Positions 43,900 through 55,457 of a DNA stretch of 64,000 nucleotides are shown here, piece after piece. The notes below the pieces were generated by a model that worked only from the letters and a program-made list of their open reading frames with translations, was not told the DNA's origin and ran no database searches. The position numbers and the translations under genes are program-made. Numbering within the stretch: position 1 is the first letter of the stretch; each line of letters starts with the position of its first letter. The DNA is from Anthoceros angustus (lineage: Eukaryota; Streptophyta; Anthocerotopsida; Anthocerotales; Anthocerotaceae), in the NCBI GenBank assembly GCA_010909165.1, contig MU008169.1, positions 1,488,001-1,552,000 on the forward strand. The letters run 5' to 3'.

Positions 43900-46580
43900 G
43901 CTCCTTTTCACCTCAACAATAAGGGCCCCTCTTGGTTGTCCTTTGCCGGATGGGCATCTCCCATCAACTTTTTCCCCTAAATAAAACTATTCCCCATAGG
44001 CAATGGATATTGATGTATGTATATAGGTGTAGAATAGTTTTCTTATTTAGGGATATAATAATACTTGTTGGTATTCATACAAGATGGAAACGGACCACAA
44101 AGCTAAAGGGTTACAAGGCTAAAATATGAGGCATTCACACAACGACAGCCACAACACAACATCAAAACGCACAAGACTAAAAGATAACGAGGCTAAGATT
44201 AAGGCATTCAGACAATGAGAACTAAGACACGAAAAGACCACCAGGACTAAAGAGATTTGAGGTATTTAAACCATCCAAAAGAATACTAAGGCCAAAAAGA
44301 AGTAGCATCCACAATAAGTATCAAACTGAGGGCAAAGAGAAGTAGCATCCACAACAAGCAAGAAATTATGAAGCCTAGAGAGATAAGTGCTATAGATGCA
44401 AGCAAGAACTCAGGGCTAGTTTGAGCAGTGAAGTGTGGTTATTCAGTAACATATTTATGGCAGAACTAGTACCTACCTTGCATCTCTTGGAAGGGAAAGG
44501 AAGCAGTTTCTAGCATCTACCATATCACCAACTCACAATCACACTCGCTTATGCACAGAACAAAGCTTCTACTGCTGAAACTTCAACCTGCATTATGTAA
44601 AACCTGATAAGTAGCATGTTGATATTCTTGCTCCCTATTACTTTACCTCCATTTTTTAGAAGAACCATATAGATGTGCTATGATAGGTGCGTCTCCTACA
44701 AACTGCCCACAAAAATCAGTGCATCAAAATAAATACTACTTATGCCCATTCTTCATTGGCTCAATGCTCAAATGCACGCTATATAATGTTAACTTGAAAC
44801 TGCATTCAGGGTTCCAATGTCATATATAACTTTGACAAATTTTGACATGCTTCGTAAATTCTCTTCACACATAAGTCACGTGACTGCAATTGACCGCATA
44901 GCTGCTACTATGTCTGTCAAGTCCGCACCACATAGGCATCCAATTTGTATGCTACTAGAATGTCTACATGTCCTGTCATGCATGGACTTCGTACAACACA
45001 ATCTTTACTGCTCACAACAACAACAAAAAAGAGCGACTACCAGCTAGAGAACTCATTTGCTGGTTGTCTTATCGACTCTTCCCATGAAGAAGCTCCTAAT
45101 CTTGCTTAGCCTTTGGCTCCACAAGAAGATAGCTACTGAACCTCTTTGCAGCCACTCTGTTTAATTCATTGCTCGTCCTAGAGCCCCGTTTATAGGTATT
45201 AGTTTTGCCACATAGATGTTGTTAAATAACCACACCTCACTGTTCAACCAACCCCGATTTCTTTCTTGCATCTATAGCACTCAAGCATTACTTATTATTC
45301 TCACCACAATAGTACACACCACGCATGACATGCAGCACCCACAATGAGAGGTAAACAATAGACATACTTTAGATAAAGTTTTTTTAGTGAAATTGATCAA
45401 GATATATGGATAAAACCATCCGCTCAAAAAGCCGGAAACAAAAAGAAGGTTACTTAAAATATCCAAGTGTATCACAAAACTAAAAAAAATGATAAACATA
45501 GCCGACCAGAGAATAAAAACGCGCTCCCACCATGAAGGCAGAAGCAGCACTAAGCACCTTCCAAGTTTAAAAACTCGTGAAGATCTCAATCAGCAAGTTG
45601 TAATCTTCGTCCAGAATGAGCTCGAAGCGATAGACTCTCAGAAAAAAAATAAGCAAAGCGCTGCTCCGAAACATCACCCCACCCGCTCAGCCTTAGGATA
45701 ATTTTGAGGTTTATCGAAACTAGTGAGTACTTGGTACCGACGCATGAATTTATCGACAAACGTTGTCTACAAGTTTATGATATGCTAAAATCGAGATCAT
45801 TAATATTTGAGATGTAGAAGATTAAATTTTTATGATTTCTATGAAAATTTACTTCTATCCTAGTGTCATAGATGCAAATGCATATAGTACACAATTGTGA
45901 AATTGATGTTTATCTAGTTTGACATGGAACTAAAACCAAGGAGAACCAATTCTCACTAATAGTCAACATATTTATTTAGGTGATCTATTTTTGAATACAT
46001 TAAGAGATATTTTATATCTTATCAATTTATATAATATATTAAAATTAATTGACATAATAAATGAAAATTTTTATTAAAAAATATTGAATCATCCATATAA
46101 TGATTTGTTTGCTCTTGAATTAGTTTGTCAACATCTTATTTGGAGGTTTAAATTATTAATTTTGTAAACTTTGGGCATATTGATGATGCAATACATTGCG
46201 GCATATGATGCTTTACAATCTTCTTCAACATGAATAACATGTTATCTTACTCCCTTGTTCCATCATGATATCTCATACAATGAAATGTATAGAACACATA
46301 ATTTGTGCACATAATAAATATATAGTCATATGTATAGAAAAAATAGTTTAATCTGATTGTGACTTTGGGTTGCAACATAAAAAGAAACTTGTGGAGGAAT
46401 TTCTATTCCTAATTAAACAACATTCATAACTGGTACAAACATTATGATATATTGGTGAGTTCATGATTTAATGTTTAGTTTATAATTATATGAATTTGTT
46501 TTTTTAATAAATTCTATCTTTTATCATAATGTTGCACTAACAAGTTTGAATTGGAATGCTCTAGAAATCAAGACTTGGTA
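43900..46580. other. Long gene-poor AT-rich stretch
   Basis: No gene, RNA or clear transposon terminus found. At 44130-44360 there are loose repeats of ACTAAAAGATAACGAGGCTAAG and AGAAGTAGCATCCACAA-type units. From 45700 to 46580 the sequence is extremely AT-rich. Confidence 0.45.
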
Positions 46581-46588
46581 TATTCCAA

Positions 46589-47053
46589 ATGATGAACGTC
46601 ACCATGCTTTGGGAGGTTTATTTGGTTTGGCTGTTAAGCTTAACCTTCACTTTGTATATACCTGGTGCCATTGCCCCAGGACATATATTTGGATCGGAGT
46701 ATGTACAACATGAATGTGATCCCGAACCCATATCATTTGCGACTGTTCAGAAACAAAGGACTGCAATAAATGCCATGATAGATGAGGGAGTTGGTAAGTT
46801 TCCTAGAGAACATATTGTGAACACTCCTGCATTGACGGGTAGTACTAAATGCCAAGGTATTACTGATTATCCTGTAATATTTAATTGTTTTAATTGTTTG
46901 CATTTCATAAAAATACAACTACTAGAAAAATATTGCAAACGAAAAGCGGGTGGGAGATATGAATCAACTGAGTGTGTCTTAACATATCATTATTTCGAAA
47001 ACGAGGACCATAATACAGAATCTTGTCCGTTACCATGGCCACCTATCGAATGA
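46589..47053 (+). CDS. Hypothetical ORF, possibly a transposon remnant
   Basis: 154 codons starting MMNVTMLWEVYLVWLLSLTF. There is a hydrophobic N-terminal segment and later scattered Cys residues (CFNCLHF, YCKRKAGG, ESCPLPWPPIE). I recognise no family. It may be the tail of a decayed element, because coding-like sequence in another frame precedes it (HHALGGLFGLAVKLNLHF). AT-rich surroundings and the lack of a second gene feature make a real gene doubtful. Confidence 0.25.
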   Translation: MMNVTMLWEVYLVWLLSLTFTLYIPGAIAPGHIFGSEYVQHECDPEPISFATVQKQRTAINAMIDEGVGKFPREHIVNTPALTGSTKCQGITDYPVIFNCFNCLHFIKIQLLEKYCKRKAGGRYESTECVLTYHYFENEDHNTESCPLPWPPIE

Positions 47054-47398
47054 TATTTATCACAAAATATTCGTAATAAAAGTTAAGCACCATTTTATGG
47101 AAGTGACCACCATTTATGAAGGACATGAGACAACTTTAATCTTGTAAGGAGTTCCAACATGGGCTTAACCTGTATTTAACGATCTGAAGGATTAATATTT
47201 AATGCATGAGCTGATGATGGGCTGTATGAAGGATCGGGGTCGTCAATTTCGCCCTTTTCTCATGAAAGCAAGACAGAACAAGACTAGGAACGTTTTCTTT
47301 TAAATCGCTGCAATGATGGAGGCAGTGCTTCCTCTGAGGCGTCTTTTGATACCCGAGTGGATTTTCCTTTCAATCTTGTTTTGCTCAGTAATGCTAGG

Positions 47399-49400
47399 TC
47401 ACTTTTCAACAATGATGTTGGTTTGTTTTTTCTTGTGCCGGTTGCTGGGCTTGTGAAGTTCTTTTGCCTTCCGATTTTCCTTCAAAGCCCTTCCTACATG
47501 CGCTTCCACAGGGATATTTGACACTTTGGCTTGCCTCGCTTTGTCCAACTGGTTCTCTTCGGAAGACTTTTGCACACTTCCTACTTGCTTAGGGTCGAGA
47601 ACAACCATCTTTGGCTGCAACTTATCCAGCAACGAGTGTACTTCAGCCTTCCGTCGTTGCCTTGTAGTCTGGAAAGGATTGGCAACATAGGTGTCAAAGT
47701 TGCGCTCCCCAGATCCCAGAATGAGGACGGAGGAGAGTCCTGTAGCATGACCCCACTCCAAGGACGTCTTCGTAGGGACAGAAGGCCACATCCTGAACTT
47801 GTGAACCCCTGGCTATTTGCTGTTTCATAAGAGATGCTATGGCTGCCAAGCAAGCCACACAATATCCAAATCTCGATGCTAGAGCCAAACGCAACTGCAA
47901 GCATCCCTCTTTGGCTAATGTCAAGAGATTTTGGAATAGTCGCCATGAAGTATGTGTGCAGCGGTGTGTATTGCCGCGCATCCCACACCTTCACCTTGCC
48001 ATGAAAACCTGCTGTAACCATGTGCTTCTCACACCCGGAAGTGATCCTCCCCGTTGACACAATGAGGTTCTACAACCCTGGCAAACAAGAGCGACAGAGC
48101 AGCAAACCTCCAAAGCATCACTCACCCTTCTGCAGTGCAGTTCTACACCTTTCTTGTCATAGATGAAGGTATCTCTGCAGACCACCAGAACCATCAGCGA
48201 ACCAAAACCCCCTTCTCCTGCCAAACCTACTCCTTTTGTGTTGCGGGAAAGAAAAACTCGTTGTGCAGAAACTTCACGTCCCCCACAATCTCACGCACCT
48301 GAACAGCAAGGACCAGCATCAGATGCAACATTCCTCAACTAACTTCAACGTCTTCCAGTCCAGGACTACCAAGTGACCCCGCCTGCCGCCCAGCACCATC
48401 AACCGCCCAGGAGCTGTGTAGTCCAACGAATGGTGAAGAGGGCCGGCACTAGTGGCTTGTATGGGGGATTTTTCCCAAATGCCTTGAAAACTCTACCTAA
48501 GAACAGGTACGTGTCGAGGGCATGTGACTAGAGTTCTGCATTCCTTCGTGCGTTGGTTGATAGGTCTTTGGAAATGATTTTGAGTTTGTATTGCTTGCAG
48601 GATTCGACTCACAACATTTGACGCGGCCAAGAACCTAATTCATCTGAGCGAGCTGGAATTCGACACTAGTAAAGTCTAGGATAACCCCAGACGTTTCAGA
48701 GGGAAGTACCGGCAAATTACAGAGGGCCAGGAGCTTACCGAAGCAGCACATCTTCTGCCACAGCACCACGTCTTGTTCAGCAAGCAGCTTACACGTCCAT
48801 TCGTGCTTCTCTCCGTCTTGCAGCTTGCTGATGAGAGACTCGTCTTTTGGACCATCACCAGGCTCTCAGGGACACATGAGTATAGGGCTGACAAACTCCT
48901 CCTACCGTCCTACTCCTGCTACTAAGAAGTCAGGGAGGAGGGGACGTCAGCATTGAACATTTGAGAAAATGGGCTCATACTCGCCAACCCCCCAAACATA
49001 GCGTCACTCACCTCTCAAGTGATAACAGTCTCAGGTGCCAGCCACTGCGTCATTCGTCAGTCCATGACTTACTGAAAGAAGTCTCTTCACCATAGAGGAT
49101 CTTCACCATGAGAGGAAGGAATCGGATGACTGCAATAGCGATGTCACACGCAACAAGTTCAACACAGTTTCTGTGTGATTACGGGCAGGGCTTATGGCGG
49201 TGGTGTTTGTGTGGAGCAGAGTTGGGCAAAACCACACAAGCTGACACACTCCAACAACCCGGTAGATTCGAGTCAAACGCCTCCTTGCACTCTTAATATC
49301 CACCTCCTTCACAACGGCCCCTTGTGAGAAGTGCTCCAGGCCCTCGGCCTCCAGATATCCCCCACTGCTGGGCAGCAGCCACTGCAAACGTACACGCACA
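47399..49400 (-). pseudogene. Decayed copy of UTP7/WDR46 (BING4) small-subunit processome protein
   Basis: Ordered homologous pieces on the minus strand. WLLPSSGGYLEAEGLEHFSQ and VVKEVDIKSAR lie at about 49380-49280. LDYTAPGRLMVLGGRRGHLV is at about 48430-48350. VREIVGDVKFLHNEFFF then FIYDKKGVELHCRR are at about 48300-48130. CEKHMVTAGFHGKVKVWDAR and ATIPKSLDISQRGMLAVAFG are at about 48040-47880. VQDVAFCPYEDVLGVG is near 47780, and GHATGLSSVLILGSGE with NFDTYVANPFQTTRQRR, LLDKLQPKMVVLDP and a Lys-rich tail end at 47399. UTP7 is a WD40 protein of 18S rRNA processing in the nucleolus. Missing are the N-terminal region and the central propeller blades expected between HCRR and CEKHMVTAG, plus the link between SAR and LDYT. 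One-base shifts stand near 47860 and 47755. Confidence 0.72.
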
Positions 49401-49839
49401 CATACAGGTTAAGTCTACAACACCTCCATCCGTGTCCAGTAGCACCAAGACGTGAAACAAACAGTTACCTGAGGTATGGGATCCTTGGAGACCGCCATGC
49501 TTAACGTATCTCCCCATGTATTTGATTTTGCATATCAGCCTTCCGCATGCTCACCATCACCCCCCAGTCTTGCCCACCACATCTAGATCTAAATTAGGGT
49601 TCCGCCAATCGGAAGATGGGATGAATTCTACATATGTACTGTATATATGCTAGCCTAGTCTATATCGTAGGCCTCAAGTTGTGTCCCCTATCAGACTCCC
49701 TTTGATCTCGTCTCGTCTGCTGCGTAGCTCTATTTGTTAAGGTTTTGCGAACTTGGAAGGAGACTGGTGACTGATAAAGAGGGACTTACAAATCCTGACA
49801 GGCAGGCTTCACGACCAGGATCTGATCAGGCTGGCCAGT

Positions 49840-50376
49840 ATGGCGACGGGAATTCAGTGCACGATGGTGTCCACCACGCCTTGCACCCTCCGGGAGGCTT
49901 CATCTTTCATGCAGGCATTTTCCACAAGTGACTTTCTTCCGAGCGATGGGGTCATGCTGAGCTACATCTCCACAGTTGCCAAAGCTCTGCGGGATGAAGT
50001 GGCAATGCAAAGGCAGATGGCCAAGGGCGAGCTTACGCTGCCCTCGGCGGAGGAGCTTCCAGCACGTGTGGATGGGGTGAAGGCCGGAATGGTGGCTTTC
50101 GGGAATGGTGGGCGGAAAATGGGGGAGGAAGCTGCCGCGAAGGAGCGAGCTGTGAAGGAACGGGCTGAGGAGGATGGGCTGGCTGCTGGGGAGCGGGAGC
50201 AGAAGGAGAAGGAGAAGAAGAGGAAGAGAAGGGAGAGTGTGGAGAAGGAATTGGTGGATGATGGTCAGGAGGAGAAGAAGCTGGAGTGGGACAAGGTAGG
50301 GACGAGTAGGGTTGTGGCGGATGGTGAACTTCCGGGGGAGGTGGTTAAGGAAAGGCGGAAGAAGAGACGGAAGTAA
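49840..50376 (+). CDS. Unknown protein with highly charged C-terminal half
   Basis: ATG at 49840, 178 codons to TAA at 50374. The N-terminal part (SFMQAFSTSDFLPSDGVMLS, YISTVAKALRDEVAMQRQMA, TLPSAEELPARVDGVKAGMV) looks globular and helical. From about residue 95 it is Lys/Glu/Arg-rich with nuclear-localisation-like clusters (KEKEKKRKRRES, KERRKKRRK at the end). I do not recognise the family. The protein may have an upstream exon (open frame from 49734). Length, base use and a terminal basic motif suggest a real nuclear or nucleolar protein. Confidence 0.55.
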   Translation: MATGIQCTMVSTTPCTLREASSFMQAFSTSDFLPSDGVMLSYISTVAKALRDEVAMQRQMAKGELTLPSAEELPARVDGVKAGMVAFGNGGRKMGEEAAAKERAVKERAEEDGLAAGEREQKEKEKKRKRRESVEKELVDDGQEEKKLEWDKVGTSRVVADGELPGEVVKERRKKRRK

Positions 50377-50678
50377 AGAGCAGGGGATGGGGGCGGTGCG
50401 TGATGTGGGAGGATTGGCTTCACCTAAAGCTGCGTGGAGCATTGTCAAGTAGATGTGATGTCAGATCGGAAACCAGCGGCTTTCATTTTCTGGAGGCACC
50501 GGCCACATGAGTCCAGCGGACGCTAATGTCGGACAAGGACCATTCCGCTAATGGAGTGGAGGCATGGATGGAGACTGGTGTAAGATATGCTGTGCTCACG
50601 GCCTCGCTCAAGCCTTGGGTATGAGTGCAAAGGTTGGAGATGATGAAGTGCTCTGGCTGAGCTCTCGGCTCGGAGGGG

Positions 50679-52243
50679 ATGGGGTGTGTTGGTTGCAGCT
50701 GGGCTTGCTTGATTTTGCTGCTTCTCTGCAGCGGCTGCTGCTTGTATGTAGAGCCCCGTAATCTGGCTGCTGCTGTGCTGGCACTTCGTTCGTCATGTAA
50801 GTGGGAGGATGTGAGTTTATTTCCTGTCGGAGAGAAGAGGTCGGATTTGCAGCTGCTGGGCAACTCCACAGATGCACACATCCTGCTTGGGTTCAAGAAA
50901 GCAATTCTGGAGGACCCACTGGGAGTGTTGTCGAGCTGGGAGAATGGGAACGGTTCTTGTTTTTCGCCTTGCAGCTGGTTCGGGATAGGGTGCAATCGGT
51001 TTGCCCGGGTGGTTTCAGTTCGTCTCTCTGGTAATCAGTTGAGAGGGTCGTTAGTGCCGATGATTGGAAAGCTCTCATTTCTTTCCTCTTTGGATTTGTC
51101 CTGCAATGAGTTCAATGGCACCCTCCCTCTCGAGTTGGGTGACGCAAGGTCTTTGGTTTTTATCAACCTTACACAAAACCTGCTGTCTGGGCCCATCCCC
51201 TCTTCTCTAGGAAAGCTGGCCTTGCTTTCTGGACTGGATGTAAGCTATAACTGGCTGTCAGGGCCGATTCCTCAAGCGCTCTCTGCATGCACCGGCCTTG
51301 TATCTCTGCTCCTCGACCATAATCAGCTTGTTGGTGCTATCCCTTCTGCTCTTGGCAACTTGGATCAGCTGGTGGAACTTGACTTGTCGTCCAACTACAT
51401 CAATGGAGCATTACCTGCGGCTTTGGGAAATCTCTCCAGCCTCCAGTACCTCTCTGCTTCACAAACTCAGCTCACAGGTACCATTCCTCCTAGTCTGGGA
51501 AACTGCTCCCAGCTCACACACCTGGACTTGGCTGAAACTCAGGTAACAGGAAGGATTCCTCCCGAGCTTGGAAGGCTACAGAAACTCCGGTTCCTGGATC
51601 TGTATGGTAATCTGCTTCGGGGTCCGATACCAATTGACCTGGCCAACTGCTCCGCGCTGCAGTACCTGGATGTAAGTAGCAACTTCTTCAGAGGCAAGTT
51701 GCCCAAAACAATGGGGCGTCTTCAAAGCTTGTCTTCCTTCAAGGCTAGCAGAAACAAGATCACGGGCTCCATCCCAGCGGAGTATGGCAAGCTCGCCAGC
51801 CTGAAGGTGCTTGACCTCAGCCACAACAGGTAATTTCAACGTCGGCAGTTTCTAGGCAATGAATGTCAGCTACCTGCAACCACCATATTAACTCCGATGT
51901 GAAACGCTGTGACCACAGATTTGAGGGACCCATCCCTTCCTCCTTAGGCAACCTCTACAACTTGCAGCACATGAACCTGGCCCACAACTCTCTCAGAGGA
52001 CCGGTTCCTAGATCTTTTGTTGCCCTAGGTAACCTTAGCTTCTTGTCTTTGGGAAGCAACTTCCTGTCAGGACGTCTCCCAGACGGGCTGGGATTTGGCA
52101 CGAAGTTACAAGTACTGGACGTGGGGGAAAATTTCTTGTCCAACCATCCCCCTCTCGCCATCAGCAACTGCCCTCGATTTGTCGTTCACAGCCACCTAGA
52201 AAACTCAAGGGCGAGCGCTTGGAAATCCCTCTTTACAATTTGA
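50679..52243 (+). CDS. Secreted leucine-rich-repeat protein (receptor-like, no kinase)
   Basis: Exon 1, 50679-51829, starts with a signal peptide (MGCVGCSWACLILLLLCSGC). After about 55 less conserved residues an LRRNT_2 cap follows: HILLGFKKAILEDPLGVLSS and CSWFGIGCN. There are about eleven plant-type LRRs of the form LxxLxLSxNxLxGxIPxxLGx. The donor is AACAG|GTAATT. Exon 2, 51919-52243, continues in phase (FEGPIPSSLGNLYNLQHMNL) for about four repeats and ends shortly after FLSNHPPLAISNCP. The joined product has about 490 residues and lacks a transmembrane segment or kinase. LRR ectodomains of this type bind peptides or partner receptors at the cell surface. The gene could be a truncated receptor kinase or a genuine soluble LRR protein. 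Confidence 0.88.
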
Positions 52244-52503
52244 GGGCTTTTAAATCCTCTCTCCTCTTCGCGTGGGATCTCGAGTACCTGAAACATTGAA
52301 TCAATCGATGCTATGAACCAATTTGGGACTTGGAACCATGACCAATCGAGTTTTCTCCAACAAAGCCGTGTTTGAAACTTGTTATCGCTCGGTACGTAGT
52401 GTATATATATACCTCGTCCCGTCTGAATCTATGCTGTGCATGTACATAATTGATTGGTCTGTCGAAGAGATGCAGGCGTGACGGCCTCGGAACTTGGAAG
52501 GCC

Positions 52504-54090
52504 ATGGAGGAGGCTGCCGTGATTGCGGAAGCGCAGGAGGTGGTGAAGGCATGGCAGCCGGCTGTGGACGAGGCTCACCTGCGGGTGCAGGCAGTGCTGG
52601 ATTGCGGCAAGGATGGGGACTCCGCATCCGCCTCGCAGCTGCCCCGCCTCAATGCGCTGGTGCACGACCGTCTGGCTGCTCTGCGAGCTCTGATGCTGCG
52701 CCTGGAGGTGGTGGCGCCGCAGCATCCCAGGCATGTGTGCCGGGAGCCGCATCTGAGCCATCTGAGCTCGGTTTGTGTGTCATGGACCTCGCAGCCCTGC
52801 AATTCATGCTCGCATCACACTCAATTCCTGGATCTCGTGTGCCTGCAGTGAGGATGAGGGTGAGGAGCTAGTGCTGAAACTGGAGGCGTGGAGAGAACAA
52901 GAAAAGGCGTGGGTCTATGAACCTGTTCTTTCGTCTTGCGGCTTTTTTGGGTCTGTGTGTTTTTGACTCTGTGGATTCTGCAGAATTCGGGCTTCTCTGA
53001 GGAACGCCAATATCCGAGCCAAGCTCAACATGGAACAGGCTGTCAGAACTGAGGTTTGGAAGCTGTCATTCAGGCCAGAGCTTTGTGTGTCGTGCATGAG
53101 GGTTTCCAAATTGGAGAGATTGTGAAGTTGAGTTTTGTATTTTGGCTGCAGAGAGAGCGGCTTTTGGCTGGTGGAGAGGATTCCACCCTCCGGCAGCGCG
53201 TACTCCAGTATGTTCACTTAAGTGACTCGCATGTGCTGGTGCCGTGTCTGCTGTATTGTTGTCTTACCTCAGCATTTTGATTTTAAGGTTTGTTTCTCGA
53301 AGTTGCGTTGTACAGCAACTTGTTGCTAATTAAGCTCACATGGGTGTATTCGTGCTGCAGAACTAAAGCAGGGCTGACTTCTGCATCGGAGAGTATAACT
53401 GAAAGCTTGCGTTATACTCGACAGATAATGGTTCAGGTTTGTGGAACCAGATCCCTGTACTTGCTGCAAAGGTGGCTGAGGGAAGAGGGATCAGTTGTGT
53501 TTGGTGCCTTCTTGCACATGACACGTATTTTCTGATTGGCTTGCTGCCCAGGAAGCTGAACGAGGGGCAAGAACATTGGAAGCCTTGGGTAAGTGTTACC
53601 TCTTTCATGAGATCGTGACCTTCTCTTGTGTGGACTTGTGGCCCTCTGCAAATCCTAGGTGTGGACACTGAAGGTGCATTGCCCCCATGGGTTCTTACAG
53701 ATTCGTCAAATACTACTCTGAGGAGAGCTGACCTGGAGTACAAGGGCCATCGATCTTTGTTGATTAGAACCAGGAATCTCCTTACACAATTGCGGCGCCA
53801 GGATGTTAGGGAGAGGTGCTTTTCTGCTTCTCGTCTTGCCAAGTGCAGTTTAATATTCTCACAAGCCTGCAATTATGTATGGTGTCCTAGTCAGTTCCTC
53901 TTACTGCTCCTCTCTGTTGTGAGACAGGGTATTTCTCGCAATCGGGTGCATTGCTTTCTTGTGTACCTGTTACTACATTTTCAGCAAGAGAATAGGTATA
54001 CTGAAGACCCGCAAGCAGTTTATTCCCTACGTCCCACCACCAACGTATCAGGAGTTCTTGCCAGACTATGCTGACTATCCGGCCACCTAG
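52504..54090 (+). CDS. SEC20: SEC20-type SNARE (BNIP1 homologue)
   Basis: Eight exons: 52504-52730, 52849-52908, 52984-53053, 53152-53207, 53361-53436, 53552-53588, 53701-53815 and 53928-54090. Exon 1 gives MEEAAVIAEAQEVVKAW and LPRLNALVHDRLAALRALML. Then LRNANIRAKLNMEQAV, ERLLAGGEDSTLRQRVLQ, TKAGLTSASESITESLRYTR, and the SNARE core LEYKGHRSLLIRTRNLLTQL with RRQDV. A C-terminal membrane anchor reads VFLAIGCIAFLCTCYYIFSK and is followed by a short luminal tail ending DYPAT. The order and many residues match plant SEC20. SEC20 is an ER-resident Q-SNARE for Golgi-to-ER retrograde vesicles. The first intron appears to use a GC donor (CCCAG|GCATGT), the only choice that keeps phase with the CAG acceptor at 52848. 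Other introns are GT-AG. Confidence 0.93.
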
Positions 54091-54467
54091 CATGCATTCG
54101 AGTATGCTGAGTGCATTCAACTATGTTGAATCGGGGCAGCGGCAGATTTGCATGGGAGATTCTCCAGCCTGCAAATTGCCAGCAGACGGGAGCTGAATTT
54201 CCGTGGTTTTGATTCTCGGAAGCTGAGTATGCATTGTTTGCTGGCATGCTCAGTGCTACTCATGTCTCTCACTAAAGTTGTGGGAGGCGGTGCTGCCTGA
54301 GCTGCTCAAGTGATCAAAGTTCACAAGATATCCATCAGATCGAACTGTGAAACTCAGCACCTCCGATCCATGGAGGGGGATGGTGGCATTTGAGAGTGCT
54401 ATGTAACAAGAGGCCAAGCAATTGAAAACATAGTTTACGCTTCCTTGCCTTGCCTTTCCATTTTGCT

Positions 54468-55223
54468 CTAAGCTTTTACACATCTCATCCCGAACATCCG
54501 CTGATTCATTTCTGTAATAGGATAATCTGAGATAGGATGGATGGGCTGCTCCTCGCCTTCAGGAATGTTCGATGAAGAGTTGAGGGGCTGCCTAGTGTCA
54601 TCATCTGGGCAGCATACAGTCCACGTTCAGAACAAAAATCCGAAGGGATAAGGACATGCGTTGGGAAACCACGCCCAACCCAACAGAACTCACCATACAG
54701 TGTGTACAAGGAATCTGGGGGTGGTGTAACGATGTAACAGAGACTGGTGTACGCTAGACAGACAAACACCGTGGCCATCATGACGTAGGCTGGAATCGCC
54801 ACAGACCAGAACCTGGAATGCAGCCAACCAAGGCGGTGAAGATGATGGGCAGGTAGGTGGTACAAAACAGATGGTATCTTACCGGTCAGGGTAGTAAGTG
54901 AAGCCCACAGCTTGCAGCCACGAGTCTGGCAAGAAGGCCCAGATCATGTACACCCCTGATGGCACACACAGCCAAGACCCATTCATTCGTCAGAAGCAAC
55001 CGATAAATCATTTGAGCGGCGATTCTTGTGAAGGGAACTGACCTGTGGCAACCACAGTAGATATGGCTCCAACAAACCCCTTCACCTCACCGGGCTTGGC
55101 CCCATGTCTTGTGCTGGTACCTCTGTTGACGCTCTCCTTCTCTTTGCCTCCAAGAAAGAACACCGTGGCCTTATCTCGGGACAGTGAGAGGCGCCGAGGG
55201 CTCGAAGGTCCGAGCTCTGCCAT
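54468..55223 (-). CDS. PIGP: PIG-P subunit of GPI-N-acetylglucosaminyltransferase
   Basis: Four exons on the minus strand: 55223-55043, 54955-54883, 54812-54694 and 54604-54468, giving 169 residues with all phases closing. The PIG-P signature is complete: VKGFVGAISTVVATGVYMIW, AFLPDSWLQAVGFTYYPDR, the second membrane segment FWSVAIPAYVMMATVFVCLA, then YIVTPPPDSLYTLYDD. The C-terminus has HPISDYPITEMNQRMFG. PIG-P is a two-pass ER membrane protein in the GPI-GnT complex that starts GPI-anchor synthesis by transferring GlcNAc to phosphatidylinositol. About the first 45 residues form a Ser/Arg-rich leader. The gene is convergent with SEC20 (378 bp apart) and its start lies 235 bp from the stop of the next gene. 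Confidence 0.94.
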
Positions 55224-55457
55224 GGACGTGCTTAAGATTCACAACATGCAACAAGAATGGTGTAATGGGTCGCTGGTATCATAGTAAGCTGGGCGGCAGC
55301 CGGGTTGGTCCCACGCGCCTCCACAATTATGGTGGGCGGAATTCAGGGAGGAGTTTTCTCCCGGTGAATCTTGTCCGTGTCGAGTGACCTAGTGTCACCC
55401 ACAGATGGATGCAGTAGAAATCTGTGTGTCTGTACAGTATGTAGCAGGGATCAGGAA

